64,000 bases of DNA from Azolla caroliniana (GCA_043228905.1 JBHGNT010000020.1:1240001-1304000); one strand, 5' to 3'; shown: positions 1-14,066, numbered from the stretch's first letter. Numbers and translations are program-made. Notes: generated from the letters alone by a model not told the origin.

Positions 1-1282
1 CTCGAGTATGCTCGCGAAATCCTCGTAGAACGTTTCGGACAACCATGTCCCGAAACTTTCGCCCACTCTCGATGTGGTGTCCATTGCTCCGTAGATATCG
101 GCCACATCCATGGCCGTCCTCTTTCCACAAGTCGAGAGGGTCGCTAGCTCCGCACCCTCTCCCACATCGTCACTGTGGTGGCCCGCCTTGCCGCCGCCAC
201 CATTCGTTACCCTAGGTCTCACGCGGGCACTCGGGCCGGCCGCCGGGGTCTCTTGAACCGGTGCGTGTAAGGTAGCAACGCCGCCGCTCGCCGATGCTAT
301 GCCCGTAGCCACCTCCATTTGGACATCGTCATCCGTGGCTACCCCACCTCCGTATATGCAAGCATCACTTAGGCTTGCCGCCTCCTCTTCCACAGTCTCC
401 ATACTGTTGTCTCGGTTGCCCGCCTTGCCGCCACCACCGCCCGTCACTCTAGGTCTCACGCCGGCAATCGGGCCGACCGCCGGTGCCTCTAGGGCCGGTG
501 TGTGTAAGGTCGCGGCACCGCCGCTTGTCTCGTCCCCGCTCGATGTTTCGGGCTTCCATGCCCGAACTCTCTCATGTCCGCTCGAACCGGCGATCGCCGC
601 CTCACCGTCCCCGACCTCGTCCTCGGTCGATCTTTCTCCGCATGTCGAGAGGGTGGCTCGCTCCGCACCCTCTCCCGTGGTACCGATGTACCATTCTCTT
701 TCGGCCTCCTCATCCTCCGATCTGCTCGGGCCCGACTCCGCAATAAGCCCTTCTTCGGCTTCGATTTGTGCCTCTACGATCTCGTACACTTCCCGCACCA
801 AGGCTTCGATGTCGAGCTCCTCCGAACCGATTTGCGTTGAGCTCTCTTCCGGCGTTAGTGCGTAGTCGGTCACCGCTCTCTCTTCTCCGCCGCTCGCAAG
901 CCGCGTTGTGGCCGACCGCCTCTCATCACATTGTATGCACGCCCATTCCACCTTGTTCCAATCGTCGGTGAAGCCGTACGCCCCTTCATCATCTTCGAGG
1001 TAGGGAAAAATGGCCATTCTCCCCCTTTCGTTGACCGACTTCAAGAATAGTAGGACCTTGTCCGCCCCCACCGATTCTTGATCCCGGACTGAAAGTTGGG
1101 AAAACCGGAGATCGAACTCCCGGAATGCCTTCATTGCGCTTCGAGGAGCCTTTGCCGACGACACCCATAGATCGAACTCGCGTCGATCGTACTTGTACGC
1201 CTCTTCCCGTCTTTCTCTCCTTCTTGCGAAATCCCTTGTCATTCTCGTCATTACTTCCGCGATGTCTCCGGCTTCCATCTCC
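1..1282 (-). CDS. Ty3/gypsy Gag polyprotein, C-terminal part cut by window edge
   Basis: The minus strand is open from an ATG at 1282 to the left window edge (427 codons, no stop), starting MEAGDIAEVMTRMTRDFARR. It lies 18 bp inside a tRNA-Trp-type primer binding site, the expected place for Gag. The N-terminal third contains a stretch like LSVRDQE..VLLFLKSV, which also occurs in the Gag of element A at 62.4-62.8 kb (LSALDRT..VLLFVKSV). The rest is Glu/Gly/Ala-rich low-complexity sequence with an internal direct duplication about 240 bp apart (211-290 and 451-530). No zinc knuckle is visible before the edge. The intact frame suggests a younger copy than most neighbours. The Gag call rests on position and local similarity and not on a full domain match. 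Confidence 0.72.
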
Positions 1283-1300
1283 TTCCTCCCTTGCCGCCTC

Positions 1301-1318
1301 TTCACGTCGGGTTCACCA
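1301..1318 (-). other. Primer binding site, tRNA-Trp type
   Basis: Read on the minus strand this is TGGTGAACCCGACGTGAA, the complement of the 3' end of plant-type tRNA-Trp including CCA. It lies 4 bp inside the LTR at 1323-2041 and just upstream of the Gag start. Confidence 0.8.
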
Positions 1319-1322
1319 AAGA

Positions 1323-2041
1323 TGTCGCGTTGCTACGCGCGTGCGTGGAGAAGGGCGAGACCACAAGGGTCTTGGACTAAGGAGTAGAGGAGAAGGAATC
1401 GGACATGGAATGGAAGCTTTTCTCAAGAAGAAGGAGAATGAACAAGAGATTAGATCGAACAAGTGGAAGATGGAGACAAGATGATCAACAAGATATATTA
1501 AAACGAAATGAACGATTACAAAATGGTGGCCGCATAGGCCGCACCAAACGACTACTCGAAACCCTAACCGACGAAGATGAAGATAAAGATAAAGAAACCC
1601 TAACCCTAACCCTAACGCTCGACCTATGTGGTATACCTCGCACACTCAAAATAGGCAACCCCCACAATGGTGCCTTCCCTCTCCTTTTATAGCACAAGGA
1701 GGGAAGACCATTTACAAAGTGAGACTAAAACATCCCCTTTCACTCAAAGGGGATATTTGCCTTGATTTGGGGAGGGTGAGATTGATGGCCGCTTAACTCC
1801 CACCTCCACACAAACAACTAGGTACCTATGTACCGCATAGTACCTCTCTCTCTCACGCGCGTGGATGTGCGCACAAGACCACATCACCTTTATACCTTAG
1901 GGATCCTATGGGGCATTTCTAGCACCATACACTTTACCCTTATTACTATTACAAATACATTATGTACGTGTGCAACGTTGCACATCGCTCTTTGGCTCTC
2001 GTTGCTCGGGTTTCCGCTTGTGGACGAAAATCTTCACGACA
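1323..2041 (-). mobile_element. Gypsy family A LTR (5' LTR of the left-edge element)
   Basis: On the minus strand the LTR starts TGTCGTGAAG at 2041 and ends in CA at 1323, next to the primer site. Two related LTRs lie at 28,598-29,214 and 63,211-63,890, with the same ends and a shared Gag-proximal sequence (cgcgttgctacgc type). A TATAAAAGG box is read on the minus strand at about 1684-1692. About 20 bp of (CCCTAA)n lie at 1597-1616. The LTR interrupts a chromovirus-like Gag-protease relic that continues to the right. The left partner LTR is outside the window. Confidence 0.75.
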
Positions 2042-3464
2042 ACGGAATTAGCAATGTCAGAGACTGAGTTGAAATCAACAGAATGTGCACCCAAGCTGAA
2101 AGCAACCCTCACACAAGTACCAGGGTGGGGAGTCCTGGCCCTCATTGGTGTTTGTGGAAAAATGATGGAGCGGTTGCACCAATCCACCATCGGATTATGT
2201 GTTTCCAACCAAGATAGCCCTAAAACAATCGGAGTCGAGGGGTTGCAATGAGGTAGAATGTTAATACCTTCTGGTGGAATCCGACTTGAAATATCAACAG
2301 GTCAGTGGCTTCGGTAACCGCCCCCGAAGAGAGAACCCATCCGTCGATATCTTCAACAAATATGGGTTGTGTTGTGCGGACGGTGGTGATTTTATGTGCT
2401 TAGACGAAACCGATATCGATGAAACAAGTAAATGCACCAGAATTGAGCAAGGCATGGGATTGTATTGAAGTAGACCCAAAACAAAGACTTACTTGCAAAG
2501 TAAAACCTCCTACTGGCGTGGCTGAATTGTAGGAGCACGGAGAAGTAGGGTAACCTGTTGACGAGAAACCTCCGCAAGACATGCATGGTGGGATTGATGA
2601 TGAGGTCCGCACACTAGGCATTGGTAGATGACATGGGCGGAGGTACCACAATAGAGGTAGAGGCCATTGTCACGTCGATGTTGTCGTTGGGCATCGGTTA
2701 ATGGTTGGAACCGAGCATGGTCGATCTCCATTCAAGTATGGGAGTCTACCTCCATTGGGGTATGAGTATCGTTGGAGGATGTCAATCATGGCATGCTTGG
2801 TGAAACTGATATATATGGCCTTGTGAGTGGAGCATTGCGGGAGTAAGACGGGAAGCCTCGAGTTCCCCATTCCTCCTATTGAAGCTCAAAAAGATGAGTA
2901 TCACATTGAACGGCTTCCGAGATTACCTAAGACAACGATATGGGCTCCCGAAAGTTTAAGAGAAGAGTCTTGACATCGTTTCGGAGGCCTCGACGAAACT
3001 GGTCGCATAAGGCTTGGTCATCCCAGCTGACATCGCACACGATCTGACGAAACTCTGAAGCATAGACGAGAGCCTTGTTGTAAGGAATAGAGCTTCGTGA
3101 GAGCCATTCGTACCTAGTTTGTCTCTCAGAATGTGGCTACAAGCTCCCCAAGGAAGGCAGAAAAGTTTTCTCGGAGTGGGGATGAGGTCTCGATCAATGG
3201 TGGAAACCACATTTCTGCTAGCCAAGAGAGAAGGGTGCCAACGAGGCCGACCCTAGGCAAGCTGACGCTAGGTTCGAGGACATATGAATGGGAAGAGGAA
3301 GACGTTGGGCTAGGTGATGACGGATGGTGAGGCTCGACGAGTGGGAGGTTGTTGGATGGGCCATTTTAAAGCTCTTGTAATGATTGACGAAAGCTTTCAT
3401 TTTCTAGTTGAAGTTGTTCCAAGACTGACATTACTTGGCTTAACTTGTTGACCAAGTCGAACAT
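2042..3464 (-). pseudogene. Chromovirus-like gypsy Gag and protease relic
   Basis: Fragments in several minus frames follow the order expected of a chromovirus. An ATG at 3464 starts MFDLVNKLSQVMSVLEQLQL (coiled-coil Gag N-terminus). A Gag core around 3225-2956 contains YASEFRQIV-like and DQFRRGL-like stretches. A zinc-knuckle remnant LYLYCGTSAHVIYQC lies near 2650-2600, with its first Cys replaced by Tyr. The protease-to-RT linker follows, with VLGLSWLETHNPMVDW near 2230-2190. Frameshifts and stops separate the pieces. The relic is cut at 2041 by the family A LTR, so RT would lie left of the window. Confidence 0.65.
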
Positions 3465-3544
3465 GGTAACAAGAAGAGGAAGGTGAACAAACTGTCACGG
3501 ATGAGTAGACAAGGCCACGGACAAGTAGACGAGGCTAAATACTA

Positions 3545-3554
<10 letters not shown>

Positions 3555-3594
<40 letters not shown>
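3555..3594. repeat. (GA)n microsatellite
   Basis: An almost pure AG/GA dinucleotide run in the leader part of the LTR-like block. CT-rich leaders recur in other LTRs of this window. Confidence 0.95.
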
Positions 3595-3595
<1 letters not shown>

Positions 3596-3892
3596 ATACA
3601 CAAGAGAGCATAGACAATAAGAGCAAGAAAGAGAGAGAGGAAGTGGACAAGAGGGCGAGAACTGAATTATGCTTTCTTAATTGGTGTTGTTCACCTTGAT
3701 TGTAATCCAGGTGCACGCGAGTATTTATACAAGAATGTGGAGATATGCATGTAAGCTAGGAAACATCTAGAGACTGCATGGAAACTTCTAGAGAGTGCAT
3801 GAAGATGCATTCTCTAGAAGTTTCTTGAAAGTTCTAGTGATTAACCTACAATGTAATAAGTTGAATCTTATACAATACAATAATGCATAAAT

Positions 3893-3962
3893 GGATGTAG
3901 TTCAACTGGTAAGGTTGCCCAATAAGATTAGGAGGTCATGGGTTCAACCCTCCTACATTCCA
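3893..3962 (+). repeat. tRNA-like module (A box and B box) within an LTR
   Basis: GGATGTA at 3893-3899 can pair with TACATTC at the far end to form a 7-bp acceptor-like stem. TAGTTCAACTGG at 3898-3909 resembles a Pol III A box and GGGTTCAACCC at 3940-3950 a B box. The anticodon arm does not fold well, so it is not a functional tRNA. It is antisense to the surrounding LTR, like similar modules at 38.18-38.24 kb and 59.22-59.28 kb. Confidence 0.5.
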
Positions 3963-3972
3963 TCATGTCCAT

Positions 3973-5245
3973 GTGCGTCTCTGTATCCGACAAAAATTGC
4001 TTTTCTATCTCTTTGTTCTAACTTGGATCGTTTTTCAGCAGGAACGAAGGTGTATATGCACGATTTTAAGATCCTGCGTGTTTGGTTTTACTCCAAACCA
4101 TAACTCGTACAATGTGATTAACCCAAGTGTTTGATGATAGTTATGATTTTGGAGGTAACATGTTGTTGAGACAACTTCTTCCCAAAATGAAGGCAGACGA
4201 GACACTAGGCTAAGCATTCTTCGGGCCGAATTAAGGAGAGTTCCATTCTTTCGTTCGGCTAGGCCATTTGGTTGTGGTGTTGAAGGAACAAAAATTTATT
4301 GTAAAATTCCATGAACTTGCTAGATGTATATTCTCCCCCTCCGTCAAAATGTAGACATTTCAATTGTACATTTAGTTGCTTTTCTATTAGTAATTTTTAG
4401 TTTGTAAAAGCAATGAAATCTTTGTCTTTGCTTTTGAGGCATGTTAGTATCATAAACCTTGTGTAATCATCGATGAAACTAATGAAATATTTTGATTTTA
4501 AAAGTGATTGAGTAGGGAATCGACCACATATGTCACTATGGACGAGTTCAAGAGGTCAACTTCTTCATGAATTACTTGTAGGAAACTTTGATGATGTCAT
4601 TTTGTCGAACAAGCACGTGTCACATAAATCAATTTTGCAAAACATATCCTTTGGGACTTCTTGAGAGAGCTTGTGAGTTTGGAGTGTTCGCATAGCGGCA
4701 AGTTGTGGATGTTTGAGTCGGTAGTGCCAAGTAAGGTTAGTTCCTATTGTCTTTAGATTTTGATTGCATGAACTTCGATTTTTGATTGGGTTATTGGATG
4801 TACACTAATTGGATATAACCTTCCTTGTCTTTTGCAAGAAGTTTGTATTGTGAGGCCATTTTGGAGAAAATGACGAATCACGGCTTAGTTATGATGGAAC
4901 TCAATGATGGTTCCATTCGAAGTTGCTTGACTTGTTGAAAGGAGGTTCATGGTAATGTATGGCACGTGATACACATTATTAATGGTTAAGTGCCCTCCTC
5001 CAGAGAGATGAAATGTAAGTTGGCCTTTACCTAATGCTTGCTTTACTCCATTACTTCCAAATCTAATAGTTATTGGATTTTTTATGGGTGTGTACCTTTG
5101 AAACCAATCATATCGATGTGTGAGATGATTCGTTGCTCCGGTGTCGAGGTACCATTTGTCATCCTTCTTTCTTGGTGTATCCGGGGTAAGTGCTTCAACC
5201 ACGAAAGCTTGCATCAAGTCGTTGTAGTCTTCTTCTTTGTATCCC
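3973..5245 (-). pseudogene. Ty1/copia pol relic (protease to integrase)
   Basis: Minus-strand pieces read in order from 5245 down to 3973. First comes KWYLDTGATNHLTH, a copia protease active site of D-T-G type (near 5190). It is followed by the protease tail VYHVPYITMNLLSTSQ near 4970, and then the integrase C-terminal GLITLYELWFGVKPN region near 4110. Stops and frameshifts interrupt all of it, including a shift before the final KAIFVGYRD-like stretch near 3990. The catalytic integrase core is not clearly readable. The fragment meets another copia relic of opposite orientation at about 5.24 kb. Confidence 0.7.
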
Positions 5246-8200
5246 AACCATATGACGAACCACAAAGAATGGTTCTCCGTTCTCGAGAAGCCGAAGAAGC
5301 CGATGGTGGTCAAAACCAAAGACGACACCCCACATCCCATCGAGCACATCAGGGATGTCCCTCTGAGTCATGTCGGCCAGAATGGAATCATGAGGAACAT
5401 CCTGCATGTTCCAACGATCACCAAGAACTTGGTGCCGGTTGGCTAGATCGTGGATCAAGGAATGCAAGTCCGGTTCACTCACCATGGGTGCTTCATTGAG
5501 GAGGAAGGTTGGATCGTCGCGCAAGGGCACCGGGATGGAAGAATGTTCATCCTCGAAACCAATTATGTGGGCACAACTATGTTCGTGAAAGGGCAGAAGG
5601 TCAAGTTGGACATCGACTTGTGGCATAAGCAGATAGGCCACATCAACATCTGGAAGCGGTCGAAACATGTAGTTTTCAGATTTCCAAAGTTCTGTGGCCA
5701 AAAAGGCCAAATATGTGAAGCTTGCTAGCTCGGGAAGCAACACAGGCTTCCATTCCCCATCTAAAAGAATTGGAGCTAGAATCAGCTCGATCTTATCCAT
5801 TCGGAAGTGTGGGGACCGGCACAAAATGTGAGCATCGACGGGAGTCGATATTTCGTCTCCTTCATCGACGATTTCAGCCGACACACCTGGATCTACTTAA
5901 TCAAGAAGAAGAGCGAAGTCTTCTCGTGCTTTCGGGACTTAAAGAATCATGTAGAACGTGAAACCAGAAGGAAGATCAAGTGTTTGAGATCGGATGGTAG
6001 AAAAGAGTACTTTTCCGGTTAGTTCGTTATCTACAGACCAAGAGAATTCATCGAGAGTTCTCCTGAGGTACACGCCAGAGCAAAATGGCATGGCCGAACA
6101 TCGGAATAGGACATTAGTAGAAGCGGCAAGGACAATGTTGGAGGAGAAGAGCATGCCCCGGATTTATTGATTGGGCCGAAGCAATTTGGACAGCCGTCTA
6201 CATTCCGAATCGGATATCTACCTCAGGGACAAATGTGTCACCGCATGAATTGTACTTCGAGCGGAAGCTAAATTTGACGCACCTACGCGTATTCGACAGC
6301 ATTGCATATATGCATGTGTCGGATGAGAAGCAAAAGAAGTTGGATGCCAAGGCCGAGAAGTGCATCATGGTTGGCTACTCTAACGAGCAAAAGGGGTACA
6401 AGTGCTACAACCCTCGTTCGAAGAAAGTTCAAGTTAGTCATGATGTCATTTTCGACGAATCGACATCATGGTACTTCTCATCACCCACACCCTAGCCGAT
6501 TGTTGCGGATGAAGCAATGGATTCCGAAACAGAGGGAAGTATAGCGGAATCCGAACTCCCAGATCAATGGTCCAAATCCGGATTGGTTGAGCCGAAGTGG
6601 TCAACCGGATGACGAACCGGCGAGTAGTGAAGACTCGACCGTGCTCTCCACGTGTAAGGAGGCAAGGAGACGGTTCACAAACAAAGAAAAGGGGAAGAAG
6701 AAAATGTTGGGGTACAACACCGGCAAAGAAGAGATGGATCGGAGCGCATCCGACTCTGAAAAAAACCAAGATAGATCTTCAGAAGAGAAGTCTGAGTTGG
6801 TCAAGAGGGCCAAGAAATCCACAAACTAGGAGTTGCACCAATCCACTCGCCAAAAGTCTTCTTGTAATCTGGTACAGATATAACGAATACATGGCACATC
6901 ATTATGCCTACATGGCGAAGATGCCAACCGTGTGTGAGCTGGACAGCTACACAGAAACGGCTAAGGATCCGAACTGGCAGAAGGCCATGGAGGAAGAGAT
7001 GCACACGCTCATGGAAAATGAGACATGGGATTTAGTTGACGTTCCGAAGGGAGTGAAGCCAATCAGATGTCGATGGGTATACAAGGTCAAATACAACATC
7101 GACAGCTCCGTCAACCAGTACAAGGCCACATTAGTAGTGAAGGGCACGCGTAGCAGCACGGAATCGATTATGACAAGACTTGCGCGCCGGTTGCAAAGAT
7201 AACAACCTTCTATGTCTTGCATGTCAATTAGTCAGATTCTTCACTCTTCATCCGGCAAGGTCAGAACGGGCCGGTAAGCATTTTACTTTATGTTGATGAT
7301 TTAGTCATCGTCAGTGCCGACTTAGTAGAAATTGACCGCATCAAGTCACAACTTGTGGCATCGTTTGACATGAAGGATGTCGGTGACCTTCATTCCTTCC
7401 TCAGGATCGAAGTGATCCGCACCCCCGAAGGCATACTGATTAGCCAGTGACATTATATGTAAGTATGCTCTTCAAGTTCAGAATGATGGATTGTAAATTC
7501 GCTGCTACTCCTCTAGATAGGAATGTGAAGCTTCGCCCCGACTCCAGAATGGCATGCGACCCGAAAAGGTTCCGACAAATAGTCGGAAGCCTTGTATATC
7601 TAACCATCACCCGGCCGGACCTTAGCTAACCGATTGGACTAATTAGTCAATTCATCGTGCATCCGACCATGGAGCAACTTTAGTGTGCACATCGGATAAT
7701 GCGATATGTCAGTGGCACTAAGGACAAGGGGTTGCTATATCGGACTGGTATGGCCGAACAGTTTGTCAGCTACCTGGATGTCGATTGGGCCAAAAACATC
7801 GGCAATCAAAGGTCAACCTTCGGATTTGCATTTTCACTTGGAAGTGTTGCGATCGCCTGGAGCAACAAGAAGCGGTCGACAGTTGCACTGTCGAGCACCG
7901 AGGCCGAGTAACGAGGAGCGGCTATCGCGACATGCGAAGCCATTTGGCTCAAGATGCTCCTAAAGGATCTGTGGATGAAGGTCTCCAACCCGACGATGAT
8001 CTATTGTGACAGCGTCAACAATATCCAGTTGGCGAAAAATCACGTTTTCGATGCCCGAACCAAGTACATTGAGGTGCATTACCATTTTTTCCGTGATTGT
8101 GTCCTCTCCGGTGAAGTCGAATTGGTGTATGTTGCGACGGATCGGCAGGCGGCCAATGTATTCACGAAACCCTTAGGTCTTGACAAGTTGCAGCAATTCT

Positions 8201-8262
8201 CAGGCATGCTTGGGCTGCAGCACCGTGATGTGCCAAACTTGAGGGGGAGGACTGAAACATGA
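5246..8262 (+). pseudogene. Ty1/copia pol relic (protease end to RNase H)
   Basis: Plus-strand pieces follow copia order across several frames. They are protease tail RNILHVPTITKNLVPVG (about 5390-5445); integrase zinc region DLWHKQIGHINIW (about 5620); integrase core YFVSFIDDFSRHTWIY and KCLRSDGRKEYFSG (5840-6020); FVGYSNEQKGYKCYNPRSKK-like region (6370-6425); RT start DPNWQKAMEEEMHTLMENET (6970-7025); RT core LYVDDLVIV (about 7290); and RNase H SNKKRSTVALSSTEAE plus VFTKPLGLDKLQQF (7862-8200). There are at least six breaks, including in-frame stops and deletions of the RT palm. It belongs to the Tnt1-94-like group and is not functional. Confidence 0.85.
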
Positions 8263-8948
8263 GAGATGGTCAAAACCTGTGGCAAGCTGAAAAAGAAGAT
8301 GTCTGGAAAGCCAAATTGGATACCAAACTTGATTTCGGTCCAACTGAAGAAGTTAGAGTGTTTGGGTCGGTTGAAGAAGCCGAGGATGGATGGACACATG
8401 CAATCAGACGTAGGGGGAGTGACCACAAGGGAGATCCCAAGCCCAAGCCAACTGAAAAAGGGGAAGGTAATGCCAAGGAGGCTAAGAAGACCAAGACACA
8501 AACATGATCCGATGTCGTGAAGGGTCTGAAGATCGGAGTCGACTTGGACACATCTAGCTCGGACAAAGAAGAGAATGAATCAGAGATAGCTTATTCGACC
8601 GAAAATCGAAGTGAATCGGAAGCACCCGATTCAATCAAATTTTTCGATTCGAAGGAGTTGAATCGATTCGCCAAGAGGTTGAGAGTGCAGCAAAAGTCGA
8701 CACCGTCACAGAGAGTCACTAGGTCAAGAAGTGCCACAATCACGGCAACGGCGACACTGACTTAAGCCAAAGGTGCAGACTAACCGACGAAGAAGGCCGA
8801 GGTGCACGAAACCGGACGAGTCGTGGGAAGAGGAACTAGACCGGATGAGGAGCGTGAGCCAGGCAGGAAGACGCCCGGAGGAGCCGGAGAAGGGGACCGG
8901 CGGACACAGACATAACCATCTAACCTCAAGTTGAGCTTGAGGGGGGAG
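8263..8948 (+). other. Charged open region between copia pol end and polypurine tract
   Basis: Pol appears to end at about 8262, yet the purine-rich tract and LTR start lie near 8938-8949. Most of the 690 bp between is open in one or another frame. The products are Lys/Glu/Ser-rich and low in complexity (8259-8507 and 8517-8765). They could be a decayed extra ORF, a pol extension or non-coding filler. No domain is recognised. Confidence 0.35.
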
Positions 8949-9248
8949 TGTTTAGCAGACAAGCTCAACCGGATCCGGATTGGCTAAATAAGCCAGAGCC
9001 GGATGGGTATTTGGAAACCAAGGAACTAGATCATCCTCCGGAATAGTGTGAACCAATAGGTCGTTAGAGGCCTACGGTCTGAGCCTAGTACGTAGGCATA
9101 TTCTTTAGAGTTAGTGTAGAGGCTCATTTATGAGCATCCAAGTACTTATGGTACTTCTGTCAGTCCGTGTAAGGACTTGTATAAAAGTGCTCTTTGAGCA
9201 CACTCGATGAATACATAGTATTATTTTGAAATCAACTTTTGGTATTTT

Positions 9249-9297
<49 letters not shown>

Positions 9298-9360
9298 TGT
9301 GTTTAAGGTCTTCATTAGACCTTCATCTCTATTTCTATGGTCTGTTCTATCCAGATGAGC
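8949..9360 (+). mobile_element. Probable copia 3' LTR remnant
   Basis: A purine tract (GAGGGGGGAG) immediately precedes TGTTTAGCAGAC at 8949, the usual polypurine-tract/LTR junction. A TATAAAAG box lies at about 9180-9187, followed by a long CT run at 9250-9294. The right end of the LTR was not pinpointed. There is no matching 5' LTR in the window because the element is truncated at about 5.24 kb. Confidence 0.55.
9250..9294. repeat. (CT)n microsatellite
   Basis: About 22 uninterrupted CT dinucleotides in the leader part of the LTR remnant. Confidence 0.97.
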
Positions 9361-9625
9361 CAGTTGTCTTAGATTCCGCAGGCTATCTTTTACACCATTT
9401 TTATAAAAGAGGGCTATTCGGCTTAGCGCTCATCTTGATGACAATCGATCAACGCTCCTAGGATTCTCTAGCCTTATTTGATAGATGCGGATATCTATTA
9501 ATCTTATACCATGTAGAATTTGACAACCATACAAATAAAGAATGATTGCTAGAGAGAGATCACACATACACAAAATTGTTCTATATTCATTGTAATGTGT
9601 TACATTAGCCAAACGGCTTGTTTGT

Positions 9626-9671
9626 AGAGACAACTCAAAAAGCTATACCTCTTCAATGAAGAGTTGTCTCT
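9626..9671. other. Hairpin in gene-free spacer
   Basis: AGAGACAACTC at 9626-9636 and its exact reverse complement at 9661-9671 enclose a 24-nt loop that holds a smaller CTCTTCA/TGAAGAG pairing. The rest of 9.36-9.76 kb shows no gene. Confidence 0.6.
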
Positions 9672-9764
9672 TTACATAATTCTAACAATAAATAACTCTT
9701 CATACATTTCTTATTTTAATAAATATAATATTTAGGTTAAATATTTCCATACTACGCACATGCA

Positions 9765-10090
9765 AGCGAACTAGATGGCATTGCCATCAGCACCCATGAA
9801 AGGATCGATGATTGTGCCACCATGGCCACAACCAACATTGGCACAACAGGTGGCCTGATTCCTGGCAATGTCTTCGAGCGTGACAGAGAAGAGGCCTTGC
9901 CCATCCAGCATGATGCCTTCGTTAAACCAAAAACACAATGTATACCTCCTAAGCCAATAGCGGATGAGATCCCGACTGATCCCCTCCACCATGCTTGGGA
10001 GAACCATATTTAACTTCTCGTCCTTCTCATTCACATACATTGTCAATTGTGCATTCAAACAGGAGGCAAAGTCTTTAATCATCCATCAAC
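9765..10090 (-). pseudogene. Duplicated, decayed copy of the TGS1 catalytic exon
   Basis: The segment aligns by eye with 12,900-13,230, including intron flanks on both sides, so it is a genomic duplication and not a processed copy. The translation keeps GISRDLIRYWLRRYTL, GIMLDGQGLFSVT and GTIIDPFMGADGNAI. Relative to the gene copy it has lost FTGAGGN (now FMGADGN), the RLFSRFD-type stretch is CFWFNE, and many differences are C-to-T or G-to-A. No other TGS1 exons accompany it. It lies about 1.6 kb beyond the gene's 3' end. Confidence 0.8.
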
Positions 10091-10094
10091 ATTA

Positions 10095-10690
10095 ATTCAT
10101 TTGGCTCAATACCCTCAGCTCCCCCTTTGTCATTTCTATAGTGTCAGTAGTTCTTCTAGAAGTGCCCCGGTTTCCCACAATAGGGAAACGTGAGCCTTCC
10201 TTTGGACTTCGACCCAAATCTAGATTTGTCCCTGTTTTGAGGACCTCTCTACCTGCCCCTTCATCTACTAAAGTCCCTTTCTGTAACTAGGGCTTTTGGT
10301 CAAAGTTGAACTATTTGTCCTTTCGTCAAGCTTCTTCATTCCGCAAGCTCGACTTTAGCATGTCTAGGGTCAGTTGTTTCCCTTGTGGCGTTGAGTTACC
10401 TAAAGTCACCAGAAGTGTCTCCCAGTTGTCTGGTAAAAAGCTAACAACAACAAGGCTAATACCTCATCAACTAGAGGTATTTCTAGGGAGATGGTTTGGT
10501 TTATTATCCCTTGAACGGCATTCCTGTATTCAGCCTTGCTAGAGCCACCTTGATATCTCAACCTCACTATCTTCCTAAAGATGGAGAATCTACCTTGGTA
10601 AGATTTTCGTCTCAGTAGACGGATATGCACAAAGACAAGGGAAACGAAGAAACGTCTTACACTTGATGTGTGCAGAGCCGTCAACCTGTT
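10095..10690 (-). pseudogene. Ty1/copia gag relic
   Basis: Minus-strand translation gives DNWETLLVTLGN and LTLDMLKSSLRNEEA near 10,440-10,330, the hallmark end of the UBN2-type copia Gag core. A zinc-knuckle remnant PYCGKPGHF lies near 10,180. Frequent stops make it non-functional. It directly adjoins the duplicated TGS1 exon. Confidence 0.7.
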
Positions 10691-10739
10691 GGGGGGTGTC
10701 GGATTTGAGGGTCAGCCACTACACTAGCTCGACCTACAC

Positions 10740-11660
10740 AACACACAGCTTGCACTCCTTTCTCCTTTTTCCTCTCTCGCTTCTCTTCTCTTACAATTCA
10801 CTACACACTGACCATCACACACTGTAAGAAATATTGGGACAATGTGTAAGAAAAGTTGGAACAAAGAGGAGGGAAATTTGATAAAAGTGTATAATAAGAC
10901 TCTATGAGAGTAACAACTGTCAACATAGCAACTGAATGGAAAATACTAACATTTGATACATACATACATACATATATACATATATACATATACATATATA
11001 TATTGGAGAAGTAATTGTTATTTTGTCTTTTCCAAATACTTTTCTTGTAAGTCTTATTTTGTCATTGGATCTTCATATATAAGTTTGTTGTCTTTAGTTT
11101 GTTGTAGTGTTAGCAGGTAATCTTGAACCATTTCATGGATACTCTGTTAGGTGTTTCATGTCATTTGGAATATAGAGATTAAAGATGGTGCCAGACATAA
11201 AGAACATGATGACTATCCAATCCATTAGAGGCAATTAATTAGATAATAATAACAAATAATAAAATGTGGTTTGTAGTAAAGGCAAAGTAATATCTATCCA
11301 TTATCATTCATGTATCAAGTGTATTGGGTATTACAAAGTAATTGTATATATATGTTGTACTGTCTGTGTCTGGTTTTGGTGGGCAATTCTTCCACTACAC
11401 TATAATCCTTTTGATTCTTCTCCCCCCCCCCCCCCACCCATTTCAATCCCATGGACACAAAAAAAAAACAAAATACACACAAATACAATAGATTTTGTAT
11501 AGATTTCTCATCTTCTTCCCTTCCAAAATTTGCAGTCTCTCTTTTGGATTAAGTAATGGGGATGTAAGATTATTATGATATTGGGGATTTTTTCATATGT
11601 TTGAAGAGACGGAAAGGCTACTAGAAACAGATACAGAGAGTTGGATATAAAGTATAAGCA
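10740..11660. other. Gene-free spacer with simple repeats
   Basis: I see no gene here. The sequence is AT-rich, with an alternating TACATA/TATATA run at about 10,957-11,002, a C run at 11,422-11,436 and short A runs. It is the 3' flank of TGS1. Confidence 0.5.
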
Positions 11661-11667
11661 ACAGCAG

Positions 11668-14066
<2,399 letters not shown>

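Larger units (their letters stand above)
3495..3972 (-). mobile_element. LTR-like sequence with TATA box and heat-shock-like elements
   Basis: This block precedes the chromovirus-like Gag on the minus strand and resembles a 5' LTR. A TATAAATAC box is read on the minus strand at 3721-3730, followed by a CT-rich leader that ends GTGACA near 3495. Upstream of the TATA box are three GAAnnTTC palindromes (3781-3788, 3817-3824, 3827-3834). The outer boundary, TG near 3972, is estimated from where a copia reading frame stops. No PBS is recognised after the inner end. Assignment to the Gag relic rather than to the flanking copia relic is an inference. Confidence 0.45.

Noticed and set aside
1597-1616. 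Chromosome end or telomere
   Set aside because: Only three to four units, inside an LTR, with retroelement sequence continuing on both sides.
3893-3962. Functional tRNA gene
   Set aside because: Acceptor pairing and A/B boxes are present, but the anticodon arm does not fold and it lies inside an LTR-like block.
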